From: an uncultured Eisenbergiella sp. | GTDB lineage: Bacteria; Bacillota; Clostridia; Lachnospirales; Lachnospiraceae | Direction of reading: 5' to 3' | DNA: 42,936 nucleotides | NCBI GenBank assembly: GCA_947631815.1 | Contig: CANRMT010000011.1 | Location: 1-42,936, forward strand | In this document: positions 1-6,661 of the stretch, in pieces | Layout: each line of letters starts with the position of its first letter | Numbering within the stretch: position 1 is the stretch's first letter | Position numbers and translations under genes: made by a program | Notes under the pieces: generated by a model | What the model was told of the DNA's origin: nothing | The model's input: the letters and a program-made list of their open reading frames with translations, nothing else | The model's database searches: none

Positions 1-49
1 GGGTTTATGCCATTTTTATCGGTTAAAGTATTGATTTTTCAAGGCTCAT

Positions 50-65
50 CACACCAAATGGTGTG
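50..65. promoter_or_regulatory. operator-like 16-bp palindrome
   Basis: Seven bases (CACACCA, 50-56) are repeated exactly in inverted orientation (TGGTGTG, 59-65) around a two-base centre. The site lies in AT-rich DNA just ahead of a terminator. It could be an operator for a dimeric regulator, but no promoter elements are obvious beside it, so the call rests on symmetry alone. Confidence 0.25.
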
Positions 66-93
66 GGAAGTTTGAGTCATATAGAAAAAATGG

Positions 94-133
94 ATACACC
101 AGGACCCGAAGATGGGTTCTGGTGTATATTTTT
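94..133 (+). terminator. intrinsic terminator, probably bidirectional
   Basis: A 14-bp stem (94-107 paired with 114-127, one G-T wobble) closes a six-base loop and runs into a T-tract at 129-133. A run of six A at 85-90 on the other side would serve transcripts arriving from the right. It most likely ends a gene lying left of the window and insulates the DUF3298 gene. Confidence 0.8.
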
Positions 134-294
134 GCGCCAAAACGGGAATGATCGCATAGAGCAAAAGTGCGGCCCGGTCATCGGGTACCATGACGGCGGA
201 CGGGGCGGGACACGTTGGGCGGCATTCTCTGATGAGCTGTACGCGGGGATTTCCCGCCGACCTGCCGCGCGGGCGTTTCGGAATGGAGATGGAG

Positions 295-1362
295 ATGAGA
301 GCGGAAAAAAAATGGATCTGTGTGATCGCGGCGCTGGGCGCGGCTGCGGTGCTGCTGGCGGGGATCCTGGCGCTGCGGAACGGCGGGCCGGGGGATAAGG
401 CCGAAGGAAAAGCGGAGGGAAACAGCGGAGGGATGCCGCAGACAGAGAGCGCATCCGCAGAGGGCGGTTTGGAAGCGTATGACCTGGAGCAGGCAGAGCC
501 GGGCCGGGCGATGGGAGCGGGTGACGGCGGATACGGCCCGCAGACGTCCGGGGAGAAGGACTCCGGGGCGGCCGCGTATGCGTCCGGGACGGCGGGCGGA
601 GGCAGCAGCGCGCCGGAGGCCGATCTGAACGTGTCGGGAAGCGCTGTCCGGGGGCAGACGGTGGACGCCGACAGAGTGGGAGATGAGCTGGCCGGAGGCG
701 GGACCGGGGATATGACCTATGTGATCAGCCGTCTGGAGCGGCAGTACGAGGCGGAGGACCAGACCGCCATTTTCCGCGTGAAGATCTCCTATCCGGTGTT
801 TTACGGGCAGCAGACGGGGATCGCGGATATCAATGGCTTTTTTGAGGAATGGGCGAGGAAAACGCTGGAGGAATGCGAATCGGGAGAAGGCTCCACCCGG
901 CAGACCGCTCTGGAGGTCTATCGGGAGAGCCGCGACAGCGGCTGGGAGGCCCCCTGGAACGAAGCCTATGAAGTGCGCGATGTGACGGCGTGGGGCGGCT
1001 ATGTCAGCGTGCTGACGGAGTCCAGTCTGGATGGGGGCGGCAGCTCCGGCATCCCCTATCGGGAGGTTTGGGTGTTCCGGCTCTCGGACGGGCAGCAGAC
1101 GGGGCTTTCCGAGATCACGGGAAAGGAACGCGGCGAGTGGGAAGCGCTTTTGCGGGCCCGCTTTGCGGAGCTGGTGAAGCGGGACGGCCCGGACCGTTTT
1201 TACGCGGACGCCGGGGAAAAGCTGGCCGATTATGACATGGAAAAGGCGGGATATTATTTCACGGAGACCGGCATCGCGTTTTTCCTGCAGCCCTATGAGA
1301 TCGCGCCCTATGCGGCCGGATATGTGGAAACGGTGATCCCCTACGGGGAGATCGCGGGCTGA
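295..1362 (+). CDS. membrane-anchored DUF3298 (RsiV-like) domain protein
   Basis: The predicted protein has 355 residues. A positively charged start is followed by one hydrophobic segment (about residues 6-25), which fits a signal anchor or uncleaved signal peptide. A low-complexity Gly/Ala/Ser/Glu linker runs to about residue 130. The C-terminal 200 residues resemble the DUF3298 fold that follows DUF4163 in anti-sigma factor RsiV and related secreted proteins: a GQQTGLSEI-type segment, then FLQPYEIAPYAAG near the end. The domain would face outside the membrane; its ligand is unknown. Start 295 was chosen because GGAG at 285-288 is well spaced and the signal segment begins there; the in-frame ATG codons at 283 and 289 have weaker sites. 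No linked sigma factor gene is visible, so an anti-sigma role is not supported. Confidence 0.75.
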   Translation: MRAEKKWICVIAALGAAAVLLAGILALRNGGPGDKAEGKAEGNSGGMPQTESASAEGGLEAYDLEQAEPGRAMGAGDGGYGPQTSGEKDSGAAAYASGTAGGGSSAPEADLNVSGSAVRGQTVDADRVGDELAGGGTGDMTYVISRLERQYEAEDQTAIFRVKISYPVFYGQQTGIADINGFFEEWARKTLEECESGEGSTRQTALEVYRESRDSGWEAPWNEAYEVRDVTAWGGYVSVLTESSLDGGGSSGIPYREVWVFRLSDGQQTGLSEITGKERGEWEALLRARFAELVKRDGPDRFYADAGEKLADYDMEKAGYYFTETGIAFFLQPYEIAPYAAGYVETVIPYGEIAG

Positions 1363-1425
1363 GCTTTTTCTTCGTATAAAAACGGCGGAACGCGCGCATA
1401 CTGTAAGCGTAGTCCAAACGGAAAC

Positions 1426-1467
1426 GGCCGCCGGACGGCTGGGGCTTCCCCCAAGCGTGCGGCGGTC
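1426..1467 (+). other. GC-rich hairpin in the leader of the coat gene
   Basis: GGCCGCCG at 1426-1433 pairs with CGGCGGTC at 1460-1467. The stem continues inward through ACG/CGT to a TGGGG/CCCCA helix with a CTTC loop. There is no T-tract, so it is not a simple terminator. It ends about ten bases before the ribosome site of the next gene and could stabilise the message or limit read-through. Confidence 0.4.
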
Positions 1468-1484
1468 AGAAAAGGAGGAAGATC

Positions 1485-1670
1485 ATGGCAAATTTATCCG
1501 AACTGGAGCTGCAGAATCTGCGTCATCTGATCGGCGGCTACGACACCACTCACTGCAAGATGCAGGAGTACGCGGACTGCGCGAAGGATGAGACCATCCG
1601 GCAGTTTTTCGAAAAAGGGGCGAAATCCGCGCTGGAGAACAAGCAGACCCTGATGAAGTTTTTGCAGTGA
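1485..1670 (+). CDS. small coat F-like (ferritin-like half) protein
   Basis: This 61-residue protein is all helix by composition. It begins with the segment MANLSELELQNLRHLIGG, contains YDTTHCKMQEYA and ends at MKFLQ. The pattern resembles the first helices of coat F/ferritin-like spore proteins of Clostridia. AGGAGG sits seven bases before the ATG. It lies 28 bp upstream of a second coat F-type gene, so the two short proteins may together make up one four-helix unit or be separate coat or cortex-associated proteins. A sporulation role is inferred from the family and the neighbour; I see no convincing sporulation sigma-factor promoter. Confidence 0.65.
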   Translation: MANLSELELQNLRHLIGGYDTTHCKMQEYADCAKDETIRQFFEKGAKSALENKQTLMKFLQ

Positions 1671-1698
1671 GCCGGAACCGGCAGAATGGAGGAAGCGA

Positions 1699-1956
1699 AT
1701 GTTTGAGGATAAGACAATGGTGGCGGATACGCTGGCCGGGATCAACGGCGAGCTCATGCGCTTCGGGGAGATGATCCCGCAGACGGAAAACAAGGAGCTC
1801 AAGACGACGCTGAAGCAGTTCCGCAATGCGTGCGAGCAGTCTCAGGAAGAGCTGTATCAGATCGCGCGGGAAAAGTCCTACTACGTCCCCGCCGCAAAGG
1901 CGACGCAGACGGAGGTGGACCACGTGAAGAGCCTGTTCTCCGGAAACGCGAAATAA
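1699..1956 (+). CDS. spore coat protein, CotF family
   Basis: The protein has 85 residues. It matches the coat F family pattern: DKTMVADTLAGINGEL near the N-terminus, a central helix with TENKELKTTLKQFRN, and YQIAREKSYYVPA close to the C-terminus. CotF proteins are structural or maturation components of the endospore coat, and many Clostridia carry several short paralogues. GGAGGA lies just ahead of the ATG. The gene follows the 61-residue paralogue in the same orientation and is followed within 6 bp by the large nested hairpin at 1962-2225, which probably terminates this transcript. Confidence 0.85.
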   Translation: MFEDKTMVADTLAGINGELMRFGEMIPQTENKELKTTLKQFRNACEQSQEELYQIAREKSYYVPAAKATQTEVDHVKSLFSGNAK

Positions 1957-1961
1957 GGCCA

Positions 1962-2225
1962 AAGCCTGAACCGCCCCGCCGGATGGCAGACGCCGCAGGC
2001 CGTGTCCCAGGGCGGCAGGAACGGACAGGGGGACCGTGTTGATTCAGACTCTTGAAAAACGCCGGTCCTTGGCGAGGCAAGTCCGTGAGGACGAAGCCGA
2101 GCCTAGTACCGCTGCGTTTTTCACGAAGCGAGAGCGGGTCTGAATCAACACGGTCCCCCTGTCCGTTCCTGCCGCCCTGGGACACGGCCTGCGGCGTCTG
2201 CCGTCCGGCGGGGCGGTTCAGGCTT
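1962..2225. repeat. nested hairpin element, copy 1 (88-bp arms)
   Basis: Left arm 1962-2049 and right arm 2138-2225 are inverted copies matching at 87 of 88 positions; the single difference is wobble-compatible. The 88-base interior holds an A5 tract, a structured core (2060-2116) and a T5 tract. Core pairings: CGC 2060-2062 with GCG 2114-2116, CGGT 2063-2066 with ACCG 2108-2111, GGC 2071-2073 with GCC 2101-2103, GGC 2076-2078 with GCC 2096-2098, and GTCC 2081-2084 with GGAC 2089-2092 around a GTGA loop. GA dinucleotides face each other between helices. The right arm includes the last codons of rqcH. The element lies between convergent genes and would terminate both transcripts. Confidence 0.9.
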
Positions 2226-3987
2226 CCAGCCGTTCAATACCGGAGATATCTGTGCTGATGAGCATGGAGTAATTGGTGTGGTAGATGACGAAGCCCGGTT
2301 TGGCGCCCGCCACCTTTTTGACCTGCTTTTTCTCCACGTAGTCCACCTCCACCCGGTCCTGCTCCCGGCCCTTGGAATAGTGGGCCGCCAGCCGGGCAGC
2401 TTCTTCGAAGGTGGAGTCCGGAAGCGGCTTTCCTTCCGCCTTGACGATGACGTGGGAGCCCGGCATGTCCTTGGCGTGGAACCACCAGTCGCTGCCGACG
2501 GCGAATTTAAAGGTCAGTTCTTCGTTCTGCAGATTGTTCTTGCCCACGTACATATGGAACCCGTCGCTGCTGATGTAGTGGAAGGGCCTGCTGGTGATCT
2601 TCGCCTTTTTGGTCCCCGCCCTGCGGCGGATGTAGCCGCTCTCGATCAGTTCCTCCCGGATCTGCGCCAGATCCTCTTCCTTCCAGGCGATATCCAGGGC
2701 GGTGGAGATGGACTCCAGATGGTCGATCTGTGCCTTCACCTCCAGCGTCAGGGCGGAAAGGGCCTCCCAGGTGCGCTTCTGCTTATTGTATTTTTCAAAA
2801 TAACGCTTCGCGTTTTCCCCGGCGGAGAGCCTGGGATCCAGCGGGATCGTCACGGGTTCGCCGGTATAGTAGTTGACGGCTTCCAGGGATTTCGCGCCGG
2901 GGGCGGCGCTGTAGCCGTAGGTGTTGAGCAGCTCGCCGTAGATCCGGTATTTGTCCCGTTTCAGGGTATCCCGCATCTGCTTTTGCTGCAGGTCGTATTT
3001 TTTTACACAGCGCTCCAGCGCGTTGGAAACGATCCGGCGCAGATCGGCGGAACGCTGCCGGATCCGGGTGATCCTGTTTTTTTCCGCGTAATAGTCCACC
3101 AGCAGAGAGGAAATGTCCGCGTAGTCCCGGCGGCTGTCGGCGGGCCAGGAGGTCAGCGGGATGGAAGCGTATTCGGCGGGGCTGTTGTTTTCATAGACGA
3201 TGCAGGGGGAGAAATTCCCTTCCCGCACCGCATCCATGATCCCGGAAAAGGCCTGCCAGACGGCTTCCCGCGTGGATGCATCGCAGGCCGCGGCGGACAG
3301 GTCCGCGCTACCGCCTGCACGATAGCAGATCTCATGCGCGACGGCGGGAGAGAGGCCGGTGCAGGCCGTATAGATCGCCTTATAACAGTCCGCGGGGCGG
3401 GAGAAGACCAGCTCCAGGAAGGCGGAACGGTCCAGCGTCAGGGGATCGGCCTTTTCCTGCGTCTGCGGAATGAACCAGCGCTTTCCGGGCAGCACCTCCC
3501 GGACGGAGCTCATCATGGCGGAAACGTGCTTGATGCTGTCCAGAATGGTGTCCGTCTCGTCGCAGAATATGAGGTTGCTGTGCTTCCCCATGAGCTCGGC
3601 GATCAGCTTCTTGCGGCGCAGGTCGCCCATTTCATCCAGATGCTCGATCTCCAGGATCACGACCCGTTCCAGCCCCGGCTGGGTGACGGAAACGATGCGG
3701 CCGTTCTGCAGATGCTTGCGCAGCAGCATGCAGAAGTTGGGCGCCGTGAGCGGGCTGGGTTTATTTTCCTGCGTCAGATACATGAGCGGCAGGGACGCGC
3801 TGGCGGAGATGCACAGCCGGATCTGACCGCCCTTTATGCCCATCCTTTGCTGCCGTTCCTGGCTCATTTTGACCGTCAGGAGCAGCTCGTCCGGCTCCGG
3901 CTGGGCGATCCGCGCCAGCCGGCCGTCCGGCAGAAATTGATTCAGATCGTGTACGAGGTTTGCGATGGTGATGCCGTCGAAAGCCAT
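2218..3987 (-). CDS. rqcH: RqcH / NFACT-family ribosome quality control factor
   Basis: This 589-residue protein is the bacterial Rqc2/NEMF homologue, older literature name fibronectin-binding protein FbpA. In Bacillus, RqcH binds stalled 50S subunits with peptidyl-tRNA and directs C-terminal alanine tailing. The NFACT-N domain starts at MAFDGITIANLVHDLN and carries NFCMLLRKHL and GLER (Glu107-Arg108, where Bacillus has Asp-Arg at the tRNA-contact motif). A coiled-coil middle region (about 330-460) is followed by the NFACT-R domain with HYISSDGF and DWWFHAKDMPGSHVIVK. The ATG at 3987 was chosen because AGGAG lies seven bases upstream and the family begins there; the open frame extends further up only through the neighbouring hairpin. 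Hairpin elements flank it on both sides. Confidence 0.93.
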   Translation of the reverse strand: MAFDGITIANLVHDLNQFLPDGRLARIAQPEPDELLLTVKMSQERQQRMGIKGGQIRLCISASASLPLMYLTQENKPSPLTAPNFCMLLRKHLQNGRIVSVTQPGLERVVILEIEHLDEMGDLRRKKLIAELMGKHSNLIFCDETDTILDSIKHVSAMMSSVREVLPGKRWFIPQTQEKADPLTLDRSAFLELVFSRPADCYKAIYTACTGLSPAVAHEICYRAGGSADLSAAACDASTREAVWQAFSGIMDAVREGNFSPCIVYENNSPAEYASIPLTSWPADSRRDYADISSLLVDYYAEKNRITRIRQRSADLRRIVSNALERCVKKYDLQQKQMRDTLKRDKYRIYGELLNTYGYSAAPGAKSLEAVNYYTGEPVTIPLDPRLSAGENAKRYFEKYNKQKRTWEALSALTLEVKAQIDHLESISTALDIAWKEEDLAQIREELIESGYIRRRAGTKKAKITSRPFHYISSDGFHMYVGKNNLQNEELTFKFAVGSDWWFHAKDMPGSHVIVKAEGKPLPDSTFEEAARLAAHYSKGREQDRVEVDYVEKKQVKKVAGAKPGFVIYHTNYSMLISTDISGIERLEA

Positions 3988-4021
3988 GGGGACTCCTTTC
4001 CGGACGCACGGTAACGGAACA

Positions 4022-4268
4022 ACGGCAGTCCAGAGGCCCTTCGGAAAACGCCCCGGCAGAATGCGCGCCCCGCCGCTCCTGTGCATTCCATTTTCCCGGA
4101 CCGTTAGAAAAGCGCCGGTCCTTGGCGAAGCGAGTCCGTGCGGACGAAGCTGAGCCTAGTACCGCTGCGCTTTTCTCCGAGCGCGAGCGTGTCCGGAAAA
4201 GGAATGCACAGGAGCGGCGGGGCGCGCATTCTGCCGGGGCGTTTTCCGAAGGGTCTCTGGACTGCTGT
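4022..4268. repeat. nested hairpin element, copy 2 (68-bp arms)
   Basis: Left arm 4022-4089 and right arm 4201-4268 match in inverted orientation at 66 of 68 positions, both differences being wobble-compatible. Inside lie a second, slightly bulged arm segment ending in GGAC/GTCC, an A4 tract, the core 4112-4170 and a T4 tract. The core differs from copy 1 at the pair A4129-T4151 (G-C there). The element lies between the divergent genes rqcH and yicC, so it is not a gene-end terminator here, although it could block transcripts running leftward or rightward out of the region. Its inner arm segment closely matches that of copy 3. Confidence 0.88.
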
Positions 4269-4308
4269 CAGTATCGGTTTTGTCCGTCATTTTAGTATAA
4301 CAGAAGTC

Positions 4309-4337
4309 TTGACGGAAAGAAAGGGTTATTTTATAAT
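4309..4337 (+). promoter_or_regulatory. sigma-A promoter of the yicC operon
   Basis: TTGACG at 4309-4314 and a consensus TATAAT at 4332-4337 are separated by exactly 17 bases. Transcription should start near 4344, inside the hairpin at 4338-4374. This is the only strong promoter seen ahead of the run yicC to cinA. Confidence 0.9.
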
Positions 4338-4374
4338 GAAGGATAACCGCGAAGAAACGCCGCGGTTATCCTTC
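4338..4374 (+). promoter_or_regulatory. perfect 14-bp hairpin at the yicC transcription start
   Basis: Bases 4338-4351 pair perfectly with 4361-4374 around a nine-base loop. The stem begins one base after the -10 hexamer and has no T-tract. It could be a DNA operator, or a 5-prime hairpin that protects or controls the operon message. It ends 40 bp before the yicC start codon. Confidence 0.7.
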
Positions 4375-4414
4375 AGGACGGCACACAGCGCGCAGGGCGC
4401 GGACGGGAGTACCA

Positions 4415-5293
4415 ATGATCAAGAGCATGACAGGATTCGGCAGGTGTGAGGTCAGCGACGCGGACCGCAGATTCACGGTGGAGATGAAGTCTGTCAACCA
4501 CAGATATCTGGATGTGAATCTGAAGATGCCCAAGCGGCTGAATTTTTTTGAGGCCTCTATCCGGAGCGTTCTGAAGGAGTATATCCAGCGGGGCAAGGTG
4601 GATCTCTTCATCACCTGTGAGGAAGTGGCACAGGAGAATGTGAGCATCCGGTATAACCGGGATACGGCGGGCAGATATCTGGAATATCTGCGGCAGATGG
4701 CGGAGGAGTTCGGCCTGGAGGACGATATCCGGGTGTCCGTGCTGTCCCGTTTCCCGGAGGTCTTTTCCATGGAAGAGGCCGAGATCGACGAGGAAGGGAT
4801 CTGGAAAACGCTGGAGAAGGCGCTGCGGGGCGCGGCGGAGGGCTTCGTGGAGTCCCGCGTGCGGGAAGGGGCCCATCTGCAGGCGGATCTTCTGGCAAAG
4901 CTGGAGGAGCTGCGGGAGCATGTGGATTTCATCGAGGCGCGTTCCCCGCAGATCATTGCGGAGTACCGCCAGAAGCTGACCGAGCGCGTGAAGGAGCTTT
5001 TGGGCGACGCGAAGGCGGACGAGGGACGCCTCCTGACGGAGGTCACGATCTACGCGGACAAGGTGTGCGTGGATGAAGAGATCGTCCGTTTAAAGAGTCA
5101 TATCGCCGCCATGGAGCAGGCGCTGACGGCCGGGGGCGGCATCGGGCGCAAGCTGGATTTTGTGGCGCAGGAGATGAACCGTGAGGCGAATACGATCCTG
5201 TCCAAGACGACGGATCTGGTCATCTCGGACAGGGGGATCGAGCTGAAGACCCTGATCGAGAAGGTCCGCGAGCAGATCCAGAACATCGAATAA
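4415..5293 (+). CDS. yicC: YicC/YloC-family endoribonuclease
   Basis: The protein has 292 residues, the usual family length. It begins with the diagnostic MIKSMTGFGR and has the N-terminal YicC-like domain (about 1-160, with VNHRYLDVNLKMP) and the C-terminal DUF1732 domain (about 205-292), including the ending ANTILSKTTDLVISDRGIELKTLIEKVREQIQNIE read in pieces across that tail. Members are metal-dependent endoribonucleases implicated in small-RNA and mRNA decay. A GGGAG site precedes the ATG. It is the first gene of a seven-gene operon in the order typical of Firmicutes (yloC-remA-gmk-rpoZ). The perfect hairpin in its own leader is a possible target for self-control, which is inference. Confidence 0.93.
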   Translation: MIKSMTGFGRCEVSDADRRFTVEMKSVNHRYLDVNLKMPKRLNFFEASIRSVLKEYIQRGKVDLFITCEEVAQENVSIRYNRDTAGRYLEYLRQMAEEFGLEDDIRVSVLSRFPEVFSMEEAEIDEEGIWKTLEKALRGAAEGFVESRVREGAHLQADLLAKLEELREHVDFIEARSPQIIAEYRQKLTERVKELLGDAKADEGRLLTEVTIYADKVCVDEEIVRLKSHIAAMEQALTAGGGIGRKLDFVAQEMNREANTILSKTTDLVISDRGIELKTLIEKVREQIQNIE

Positions 5294-5425
5294 GAGCGGG
5301 ATGGGCGGAACATTCCGGCGTGCCGCGGACGGGATGGCTTTCGGATGGCCGCATTGCGCCGGAAAGCGACGGACGCGCGTTGGGCGGGATGTCTTCCGGA
5401 CGTGCCGCTCCGCATGGAGGATCAA

Positions 5426-5713
5426 TTGAGCCAGTTCATTCATATCGGATTTGGAAACGTTGTAAATATGGATAAGATCATCGCGGTGGTGAGCCCGGAG
5501 TCAGCGCCCGTCAAGCGGCTGGTCCAGCGGGCCAAGGAAGCCGGGACGGCGGTGGACGCCACACAGGGACGCCGCACCAAGGCGGTGCTGGTGATGGAGA
5601 ACAGCCAGCTCATCCTTTCCGCGCTGCTGCCCGAGACGATCTGCGCCAGGACGCAGCAGGGCCGGGAGGACAGAGCGCCTCTGACGGAGAAGGAGGAAAC
5701 GGATGAAGGATAA
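5426..5713 (+). CDS. remA: RemA-family DNA-binding regulator (DUF370)
   Basis: The 95-residue protein has the compact RemA pattern: FIHIGFGNVVNMDKIIAVVSPESAP in two overlapping segments, then DATQGRRTKAVLVM and ILSALLPETI. RemA forms ring-like oligomers that bind DNA and in Bacillus activates biofilm matrix and osmoprotection genes. A TTG start at 5426 is preferred because GGAGG at 5416-5420 is five bases upstream and the family starts at this point; an ATG at 5414 would overlap that ribosome site. The 130 bp before it contain no other gene. It overlaps gmk by 11 bp, indicating translational coupling. The position between yicC and gmk is the canonical one. Confidence 0.92.
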   Translation: MSQFIHIGFGNVVNMDKIIAVVSPESAPVKRLVQRAKEAGTAVDATQGRRTKAVLVMENSQLILSALLPETICARTQQGREDRAPLTEKEETDEG

Positions 5714-6338
5714 AGGGATCTTGGTCGTGGTATCGGGGTTTTCCGGCGCGGGCAAGGGCACGCTGATGAAGCGCCTGGTGTCGGAATACGACGGTTACGC
5801 GCTGTCCGTTTCCATGACCACCAGACCGATGAGACCGGATGAAGAGGACGGCATTTCCTATTTTTTTGTGGACAGGGCAACCTTTGAAAAGACGATCGCG
5901 GAGGGCGGGCTGGTAGAGTATGCCTGCTACTGCGGGAACTATTACGGGACGCCGAAGGCGTGGGTGATGGAGCAGCTGCAGAGCGGGAAGGACGTGATCC
6001 TGGAGATCGAGATCCAGGGCGCCCTGAAGATCCGGGAGCAGTTCCCGGATGTGCTCCTGCTGTTCGTGATGCCGCCCACCCTGGAGGAGCTGAAGAGACG
6101 CCTGACCAGTCGGGGGACCGAGTCCGAAGAAGTGATCGACAGCCGTCTGCGCAGGGCCGCGCAGGAGGCGGAGGGGATCGAGCAGTACGATTATATCGTG
6201 GTCAATGACGACCTGGAAGAATGCGCGGCACAGATGCATTCGCTGATCCGCGCCGCACATCAGCGTCCTGCCTGCAGGACGGCATTCATCGAAGAAATGC
6301 GCAGAGAGCTGAAGGAGCTCGCGAAAGGAGAAAAATAA
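5703..6338 (+). CDS. gmk: guanylate kinase
   Basis: This 211-residue enzyme phosphorylates GMP to GDP with ATP in purine nucleotide synthesis. The P-loop SGFSGAGKGT lies at residues 11-20, the GMP-binding segment SMTTRPMRPDEEDG near 38-51, and the EIQGA motif near 103-107. Length is normal for the family. It starts inside the end of remA and its stop codon overlaps the rpoZ start (TAATG), so the three genes are tightly coupled. Confidence 0.97.
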   Translation: MKDKGILVVVSGFSGAGKGTLMKRLVSEYDGYALSVSMTTRPMRPDEEDGISYFFVDRATFEKTIAEGGLVEYACYCGNYYGTPKAWVMEQLQSGKDVILEIEIQGALKIREQFPDVLLLFVMPPTLEELKRRLTSRGTESEEVIDSRLRRAAQEAEGIEQYDYIVVNDDLEECAAQMHSLIRAAHQRPACRTAFIEEMRRELKELAKGEK

Positions 6339-6589
6339 TGTTACATCCGTCTTATTCTGATCTGATGAAAGTGGTGAACAGCGATGTGGAGCCCGGAGAA
6401 GAGAAGATCGTCAACAGCCGGTATTCGATCGTGATGGCGACCTCCAAGCGGGCCAGACAGATCATCGCGGGACATGAGCCGCTGGTGCGCGCCAGGGGCG
6501 GGGAAAAGCCGCTGTCCCTGGCGGTGGAGGAGCTGCGCCAGGGGAAGATCAAGATCCTCGGCGATGAGGAAGCCGAAGGCGAAGAGTGA
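6338..6589 (+). CDS. rpoZ: RNA polymerase omega subunit
   Basis: The 83-residue protein contains the omega core: NSRYSIVMATSKRARQI followed by KPLSLAVEELRQGKIKI. Omega helps fold and assemble the beta-prime subunit. GAAAGGAG lies upstream in the end of gmk, and the start overlaps the gmk stop by one base. An acidic C-terminal tail ends the protein. Confidence 0.96.
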   Translation: MLHPSYSDLMKVVNSDVEPGEEKIVNSRYSIVMATSKRARQIIAGHEPLVRARGGEKPLSLAVEELRQGKIKILGDEEAEGEE

Positions 6590-6661
6590 GAAGGATCCTC
6601 CGTGCGGGAGCGGACCGGACGGATCTGTCCCGCCAGCTTCCGGCCTTTGGAGAAATGATTT

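Noticed and set aside
1-75. Open frame from the window edge to a TGA at 73-75, followed by a terminator
   Set aside because: It could be the last 24 codons of an upstream gene, but it is AT-rich unlike the neighbouring genes and the peptide is unrecognisable.
190-294. Upstream in-frame extension of the DUF3298 gene
   Set aside because: It lacks a good ribosome site and would place a soluble Arg/Gly-rich peptide ahead of the signal anchor.
1962-2225. Assembly fold-back artefact as the explanation of the long inverted arms
   Set aside because: Three loci share the same core with different arms and wobble-type differences, which a random artefact would not produce. Long-read confirmation would settle it.
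1962-4268. Insertion sequence with rqcH as cargo
   Set aside because: No transposase or target-site duplication is visible, and rqcH is a core gene; the bracketing is reported only as an observation.
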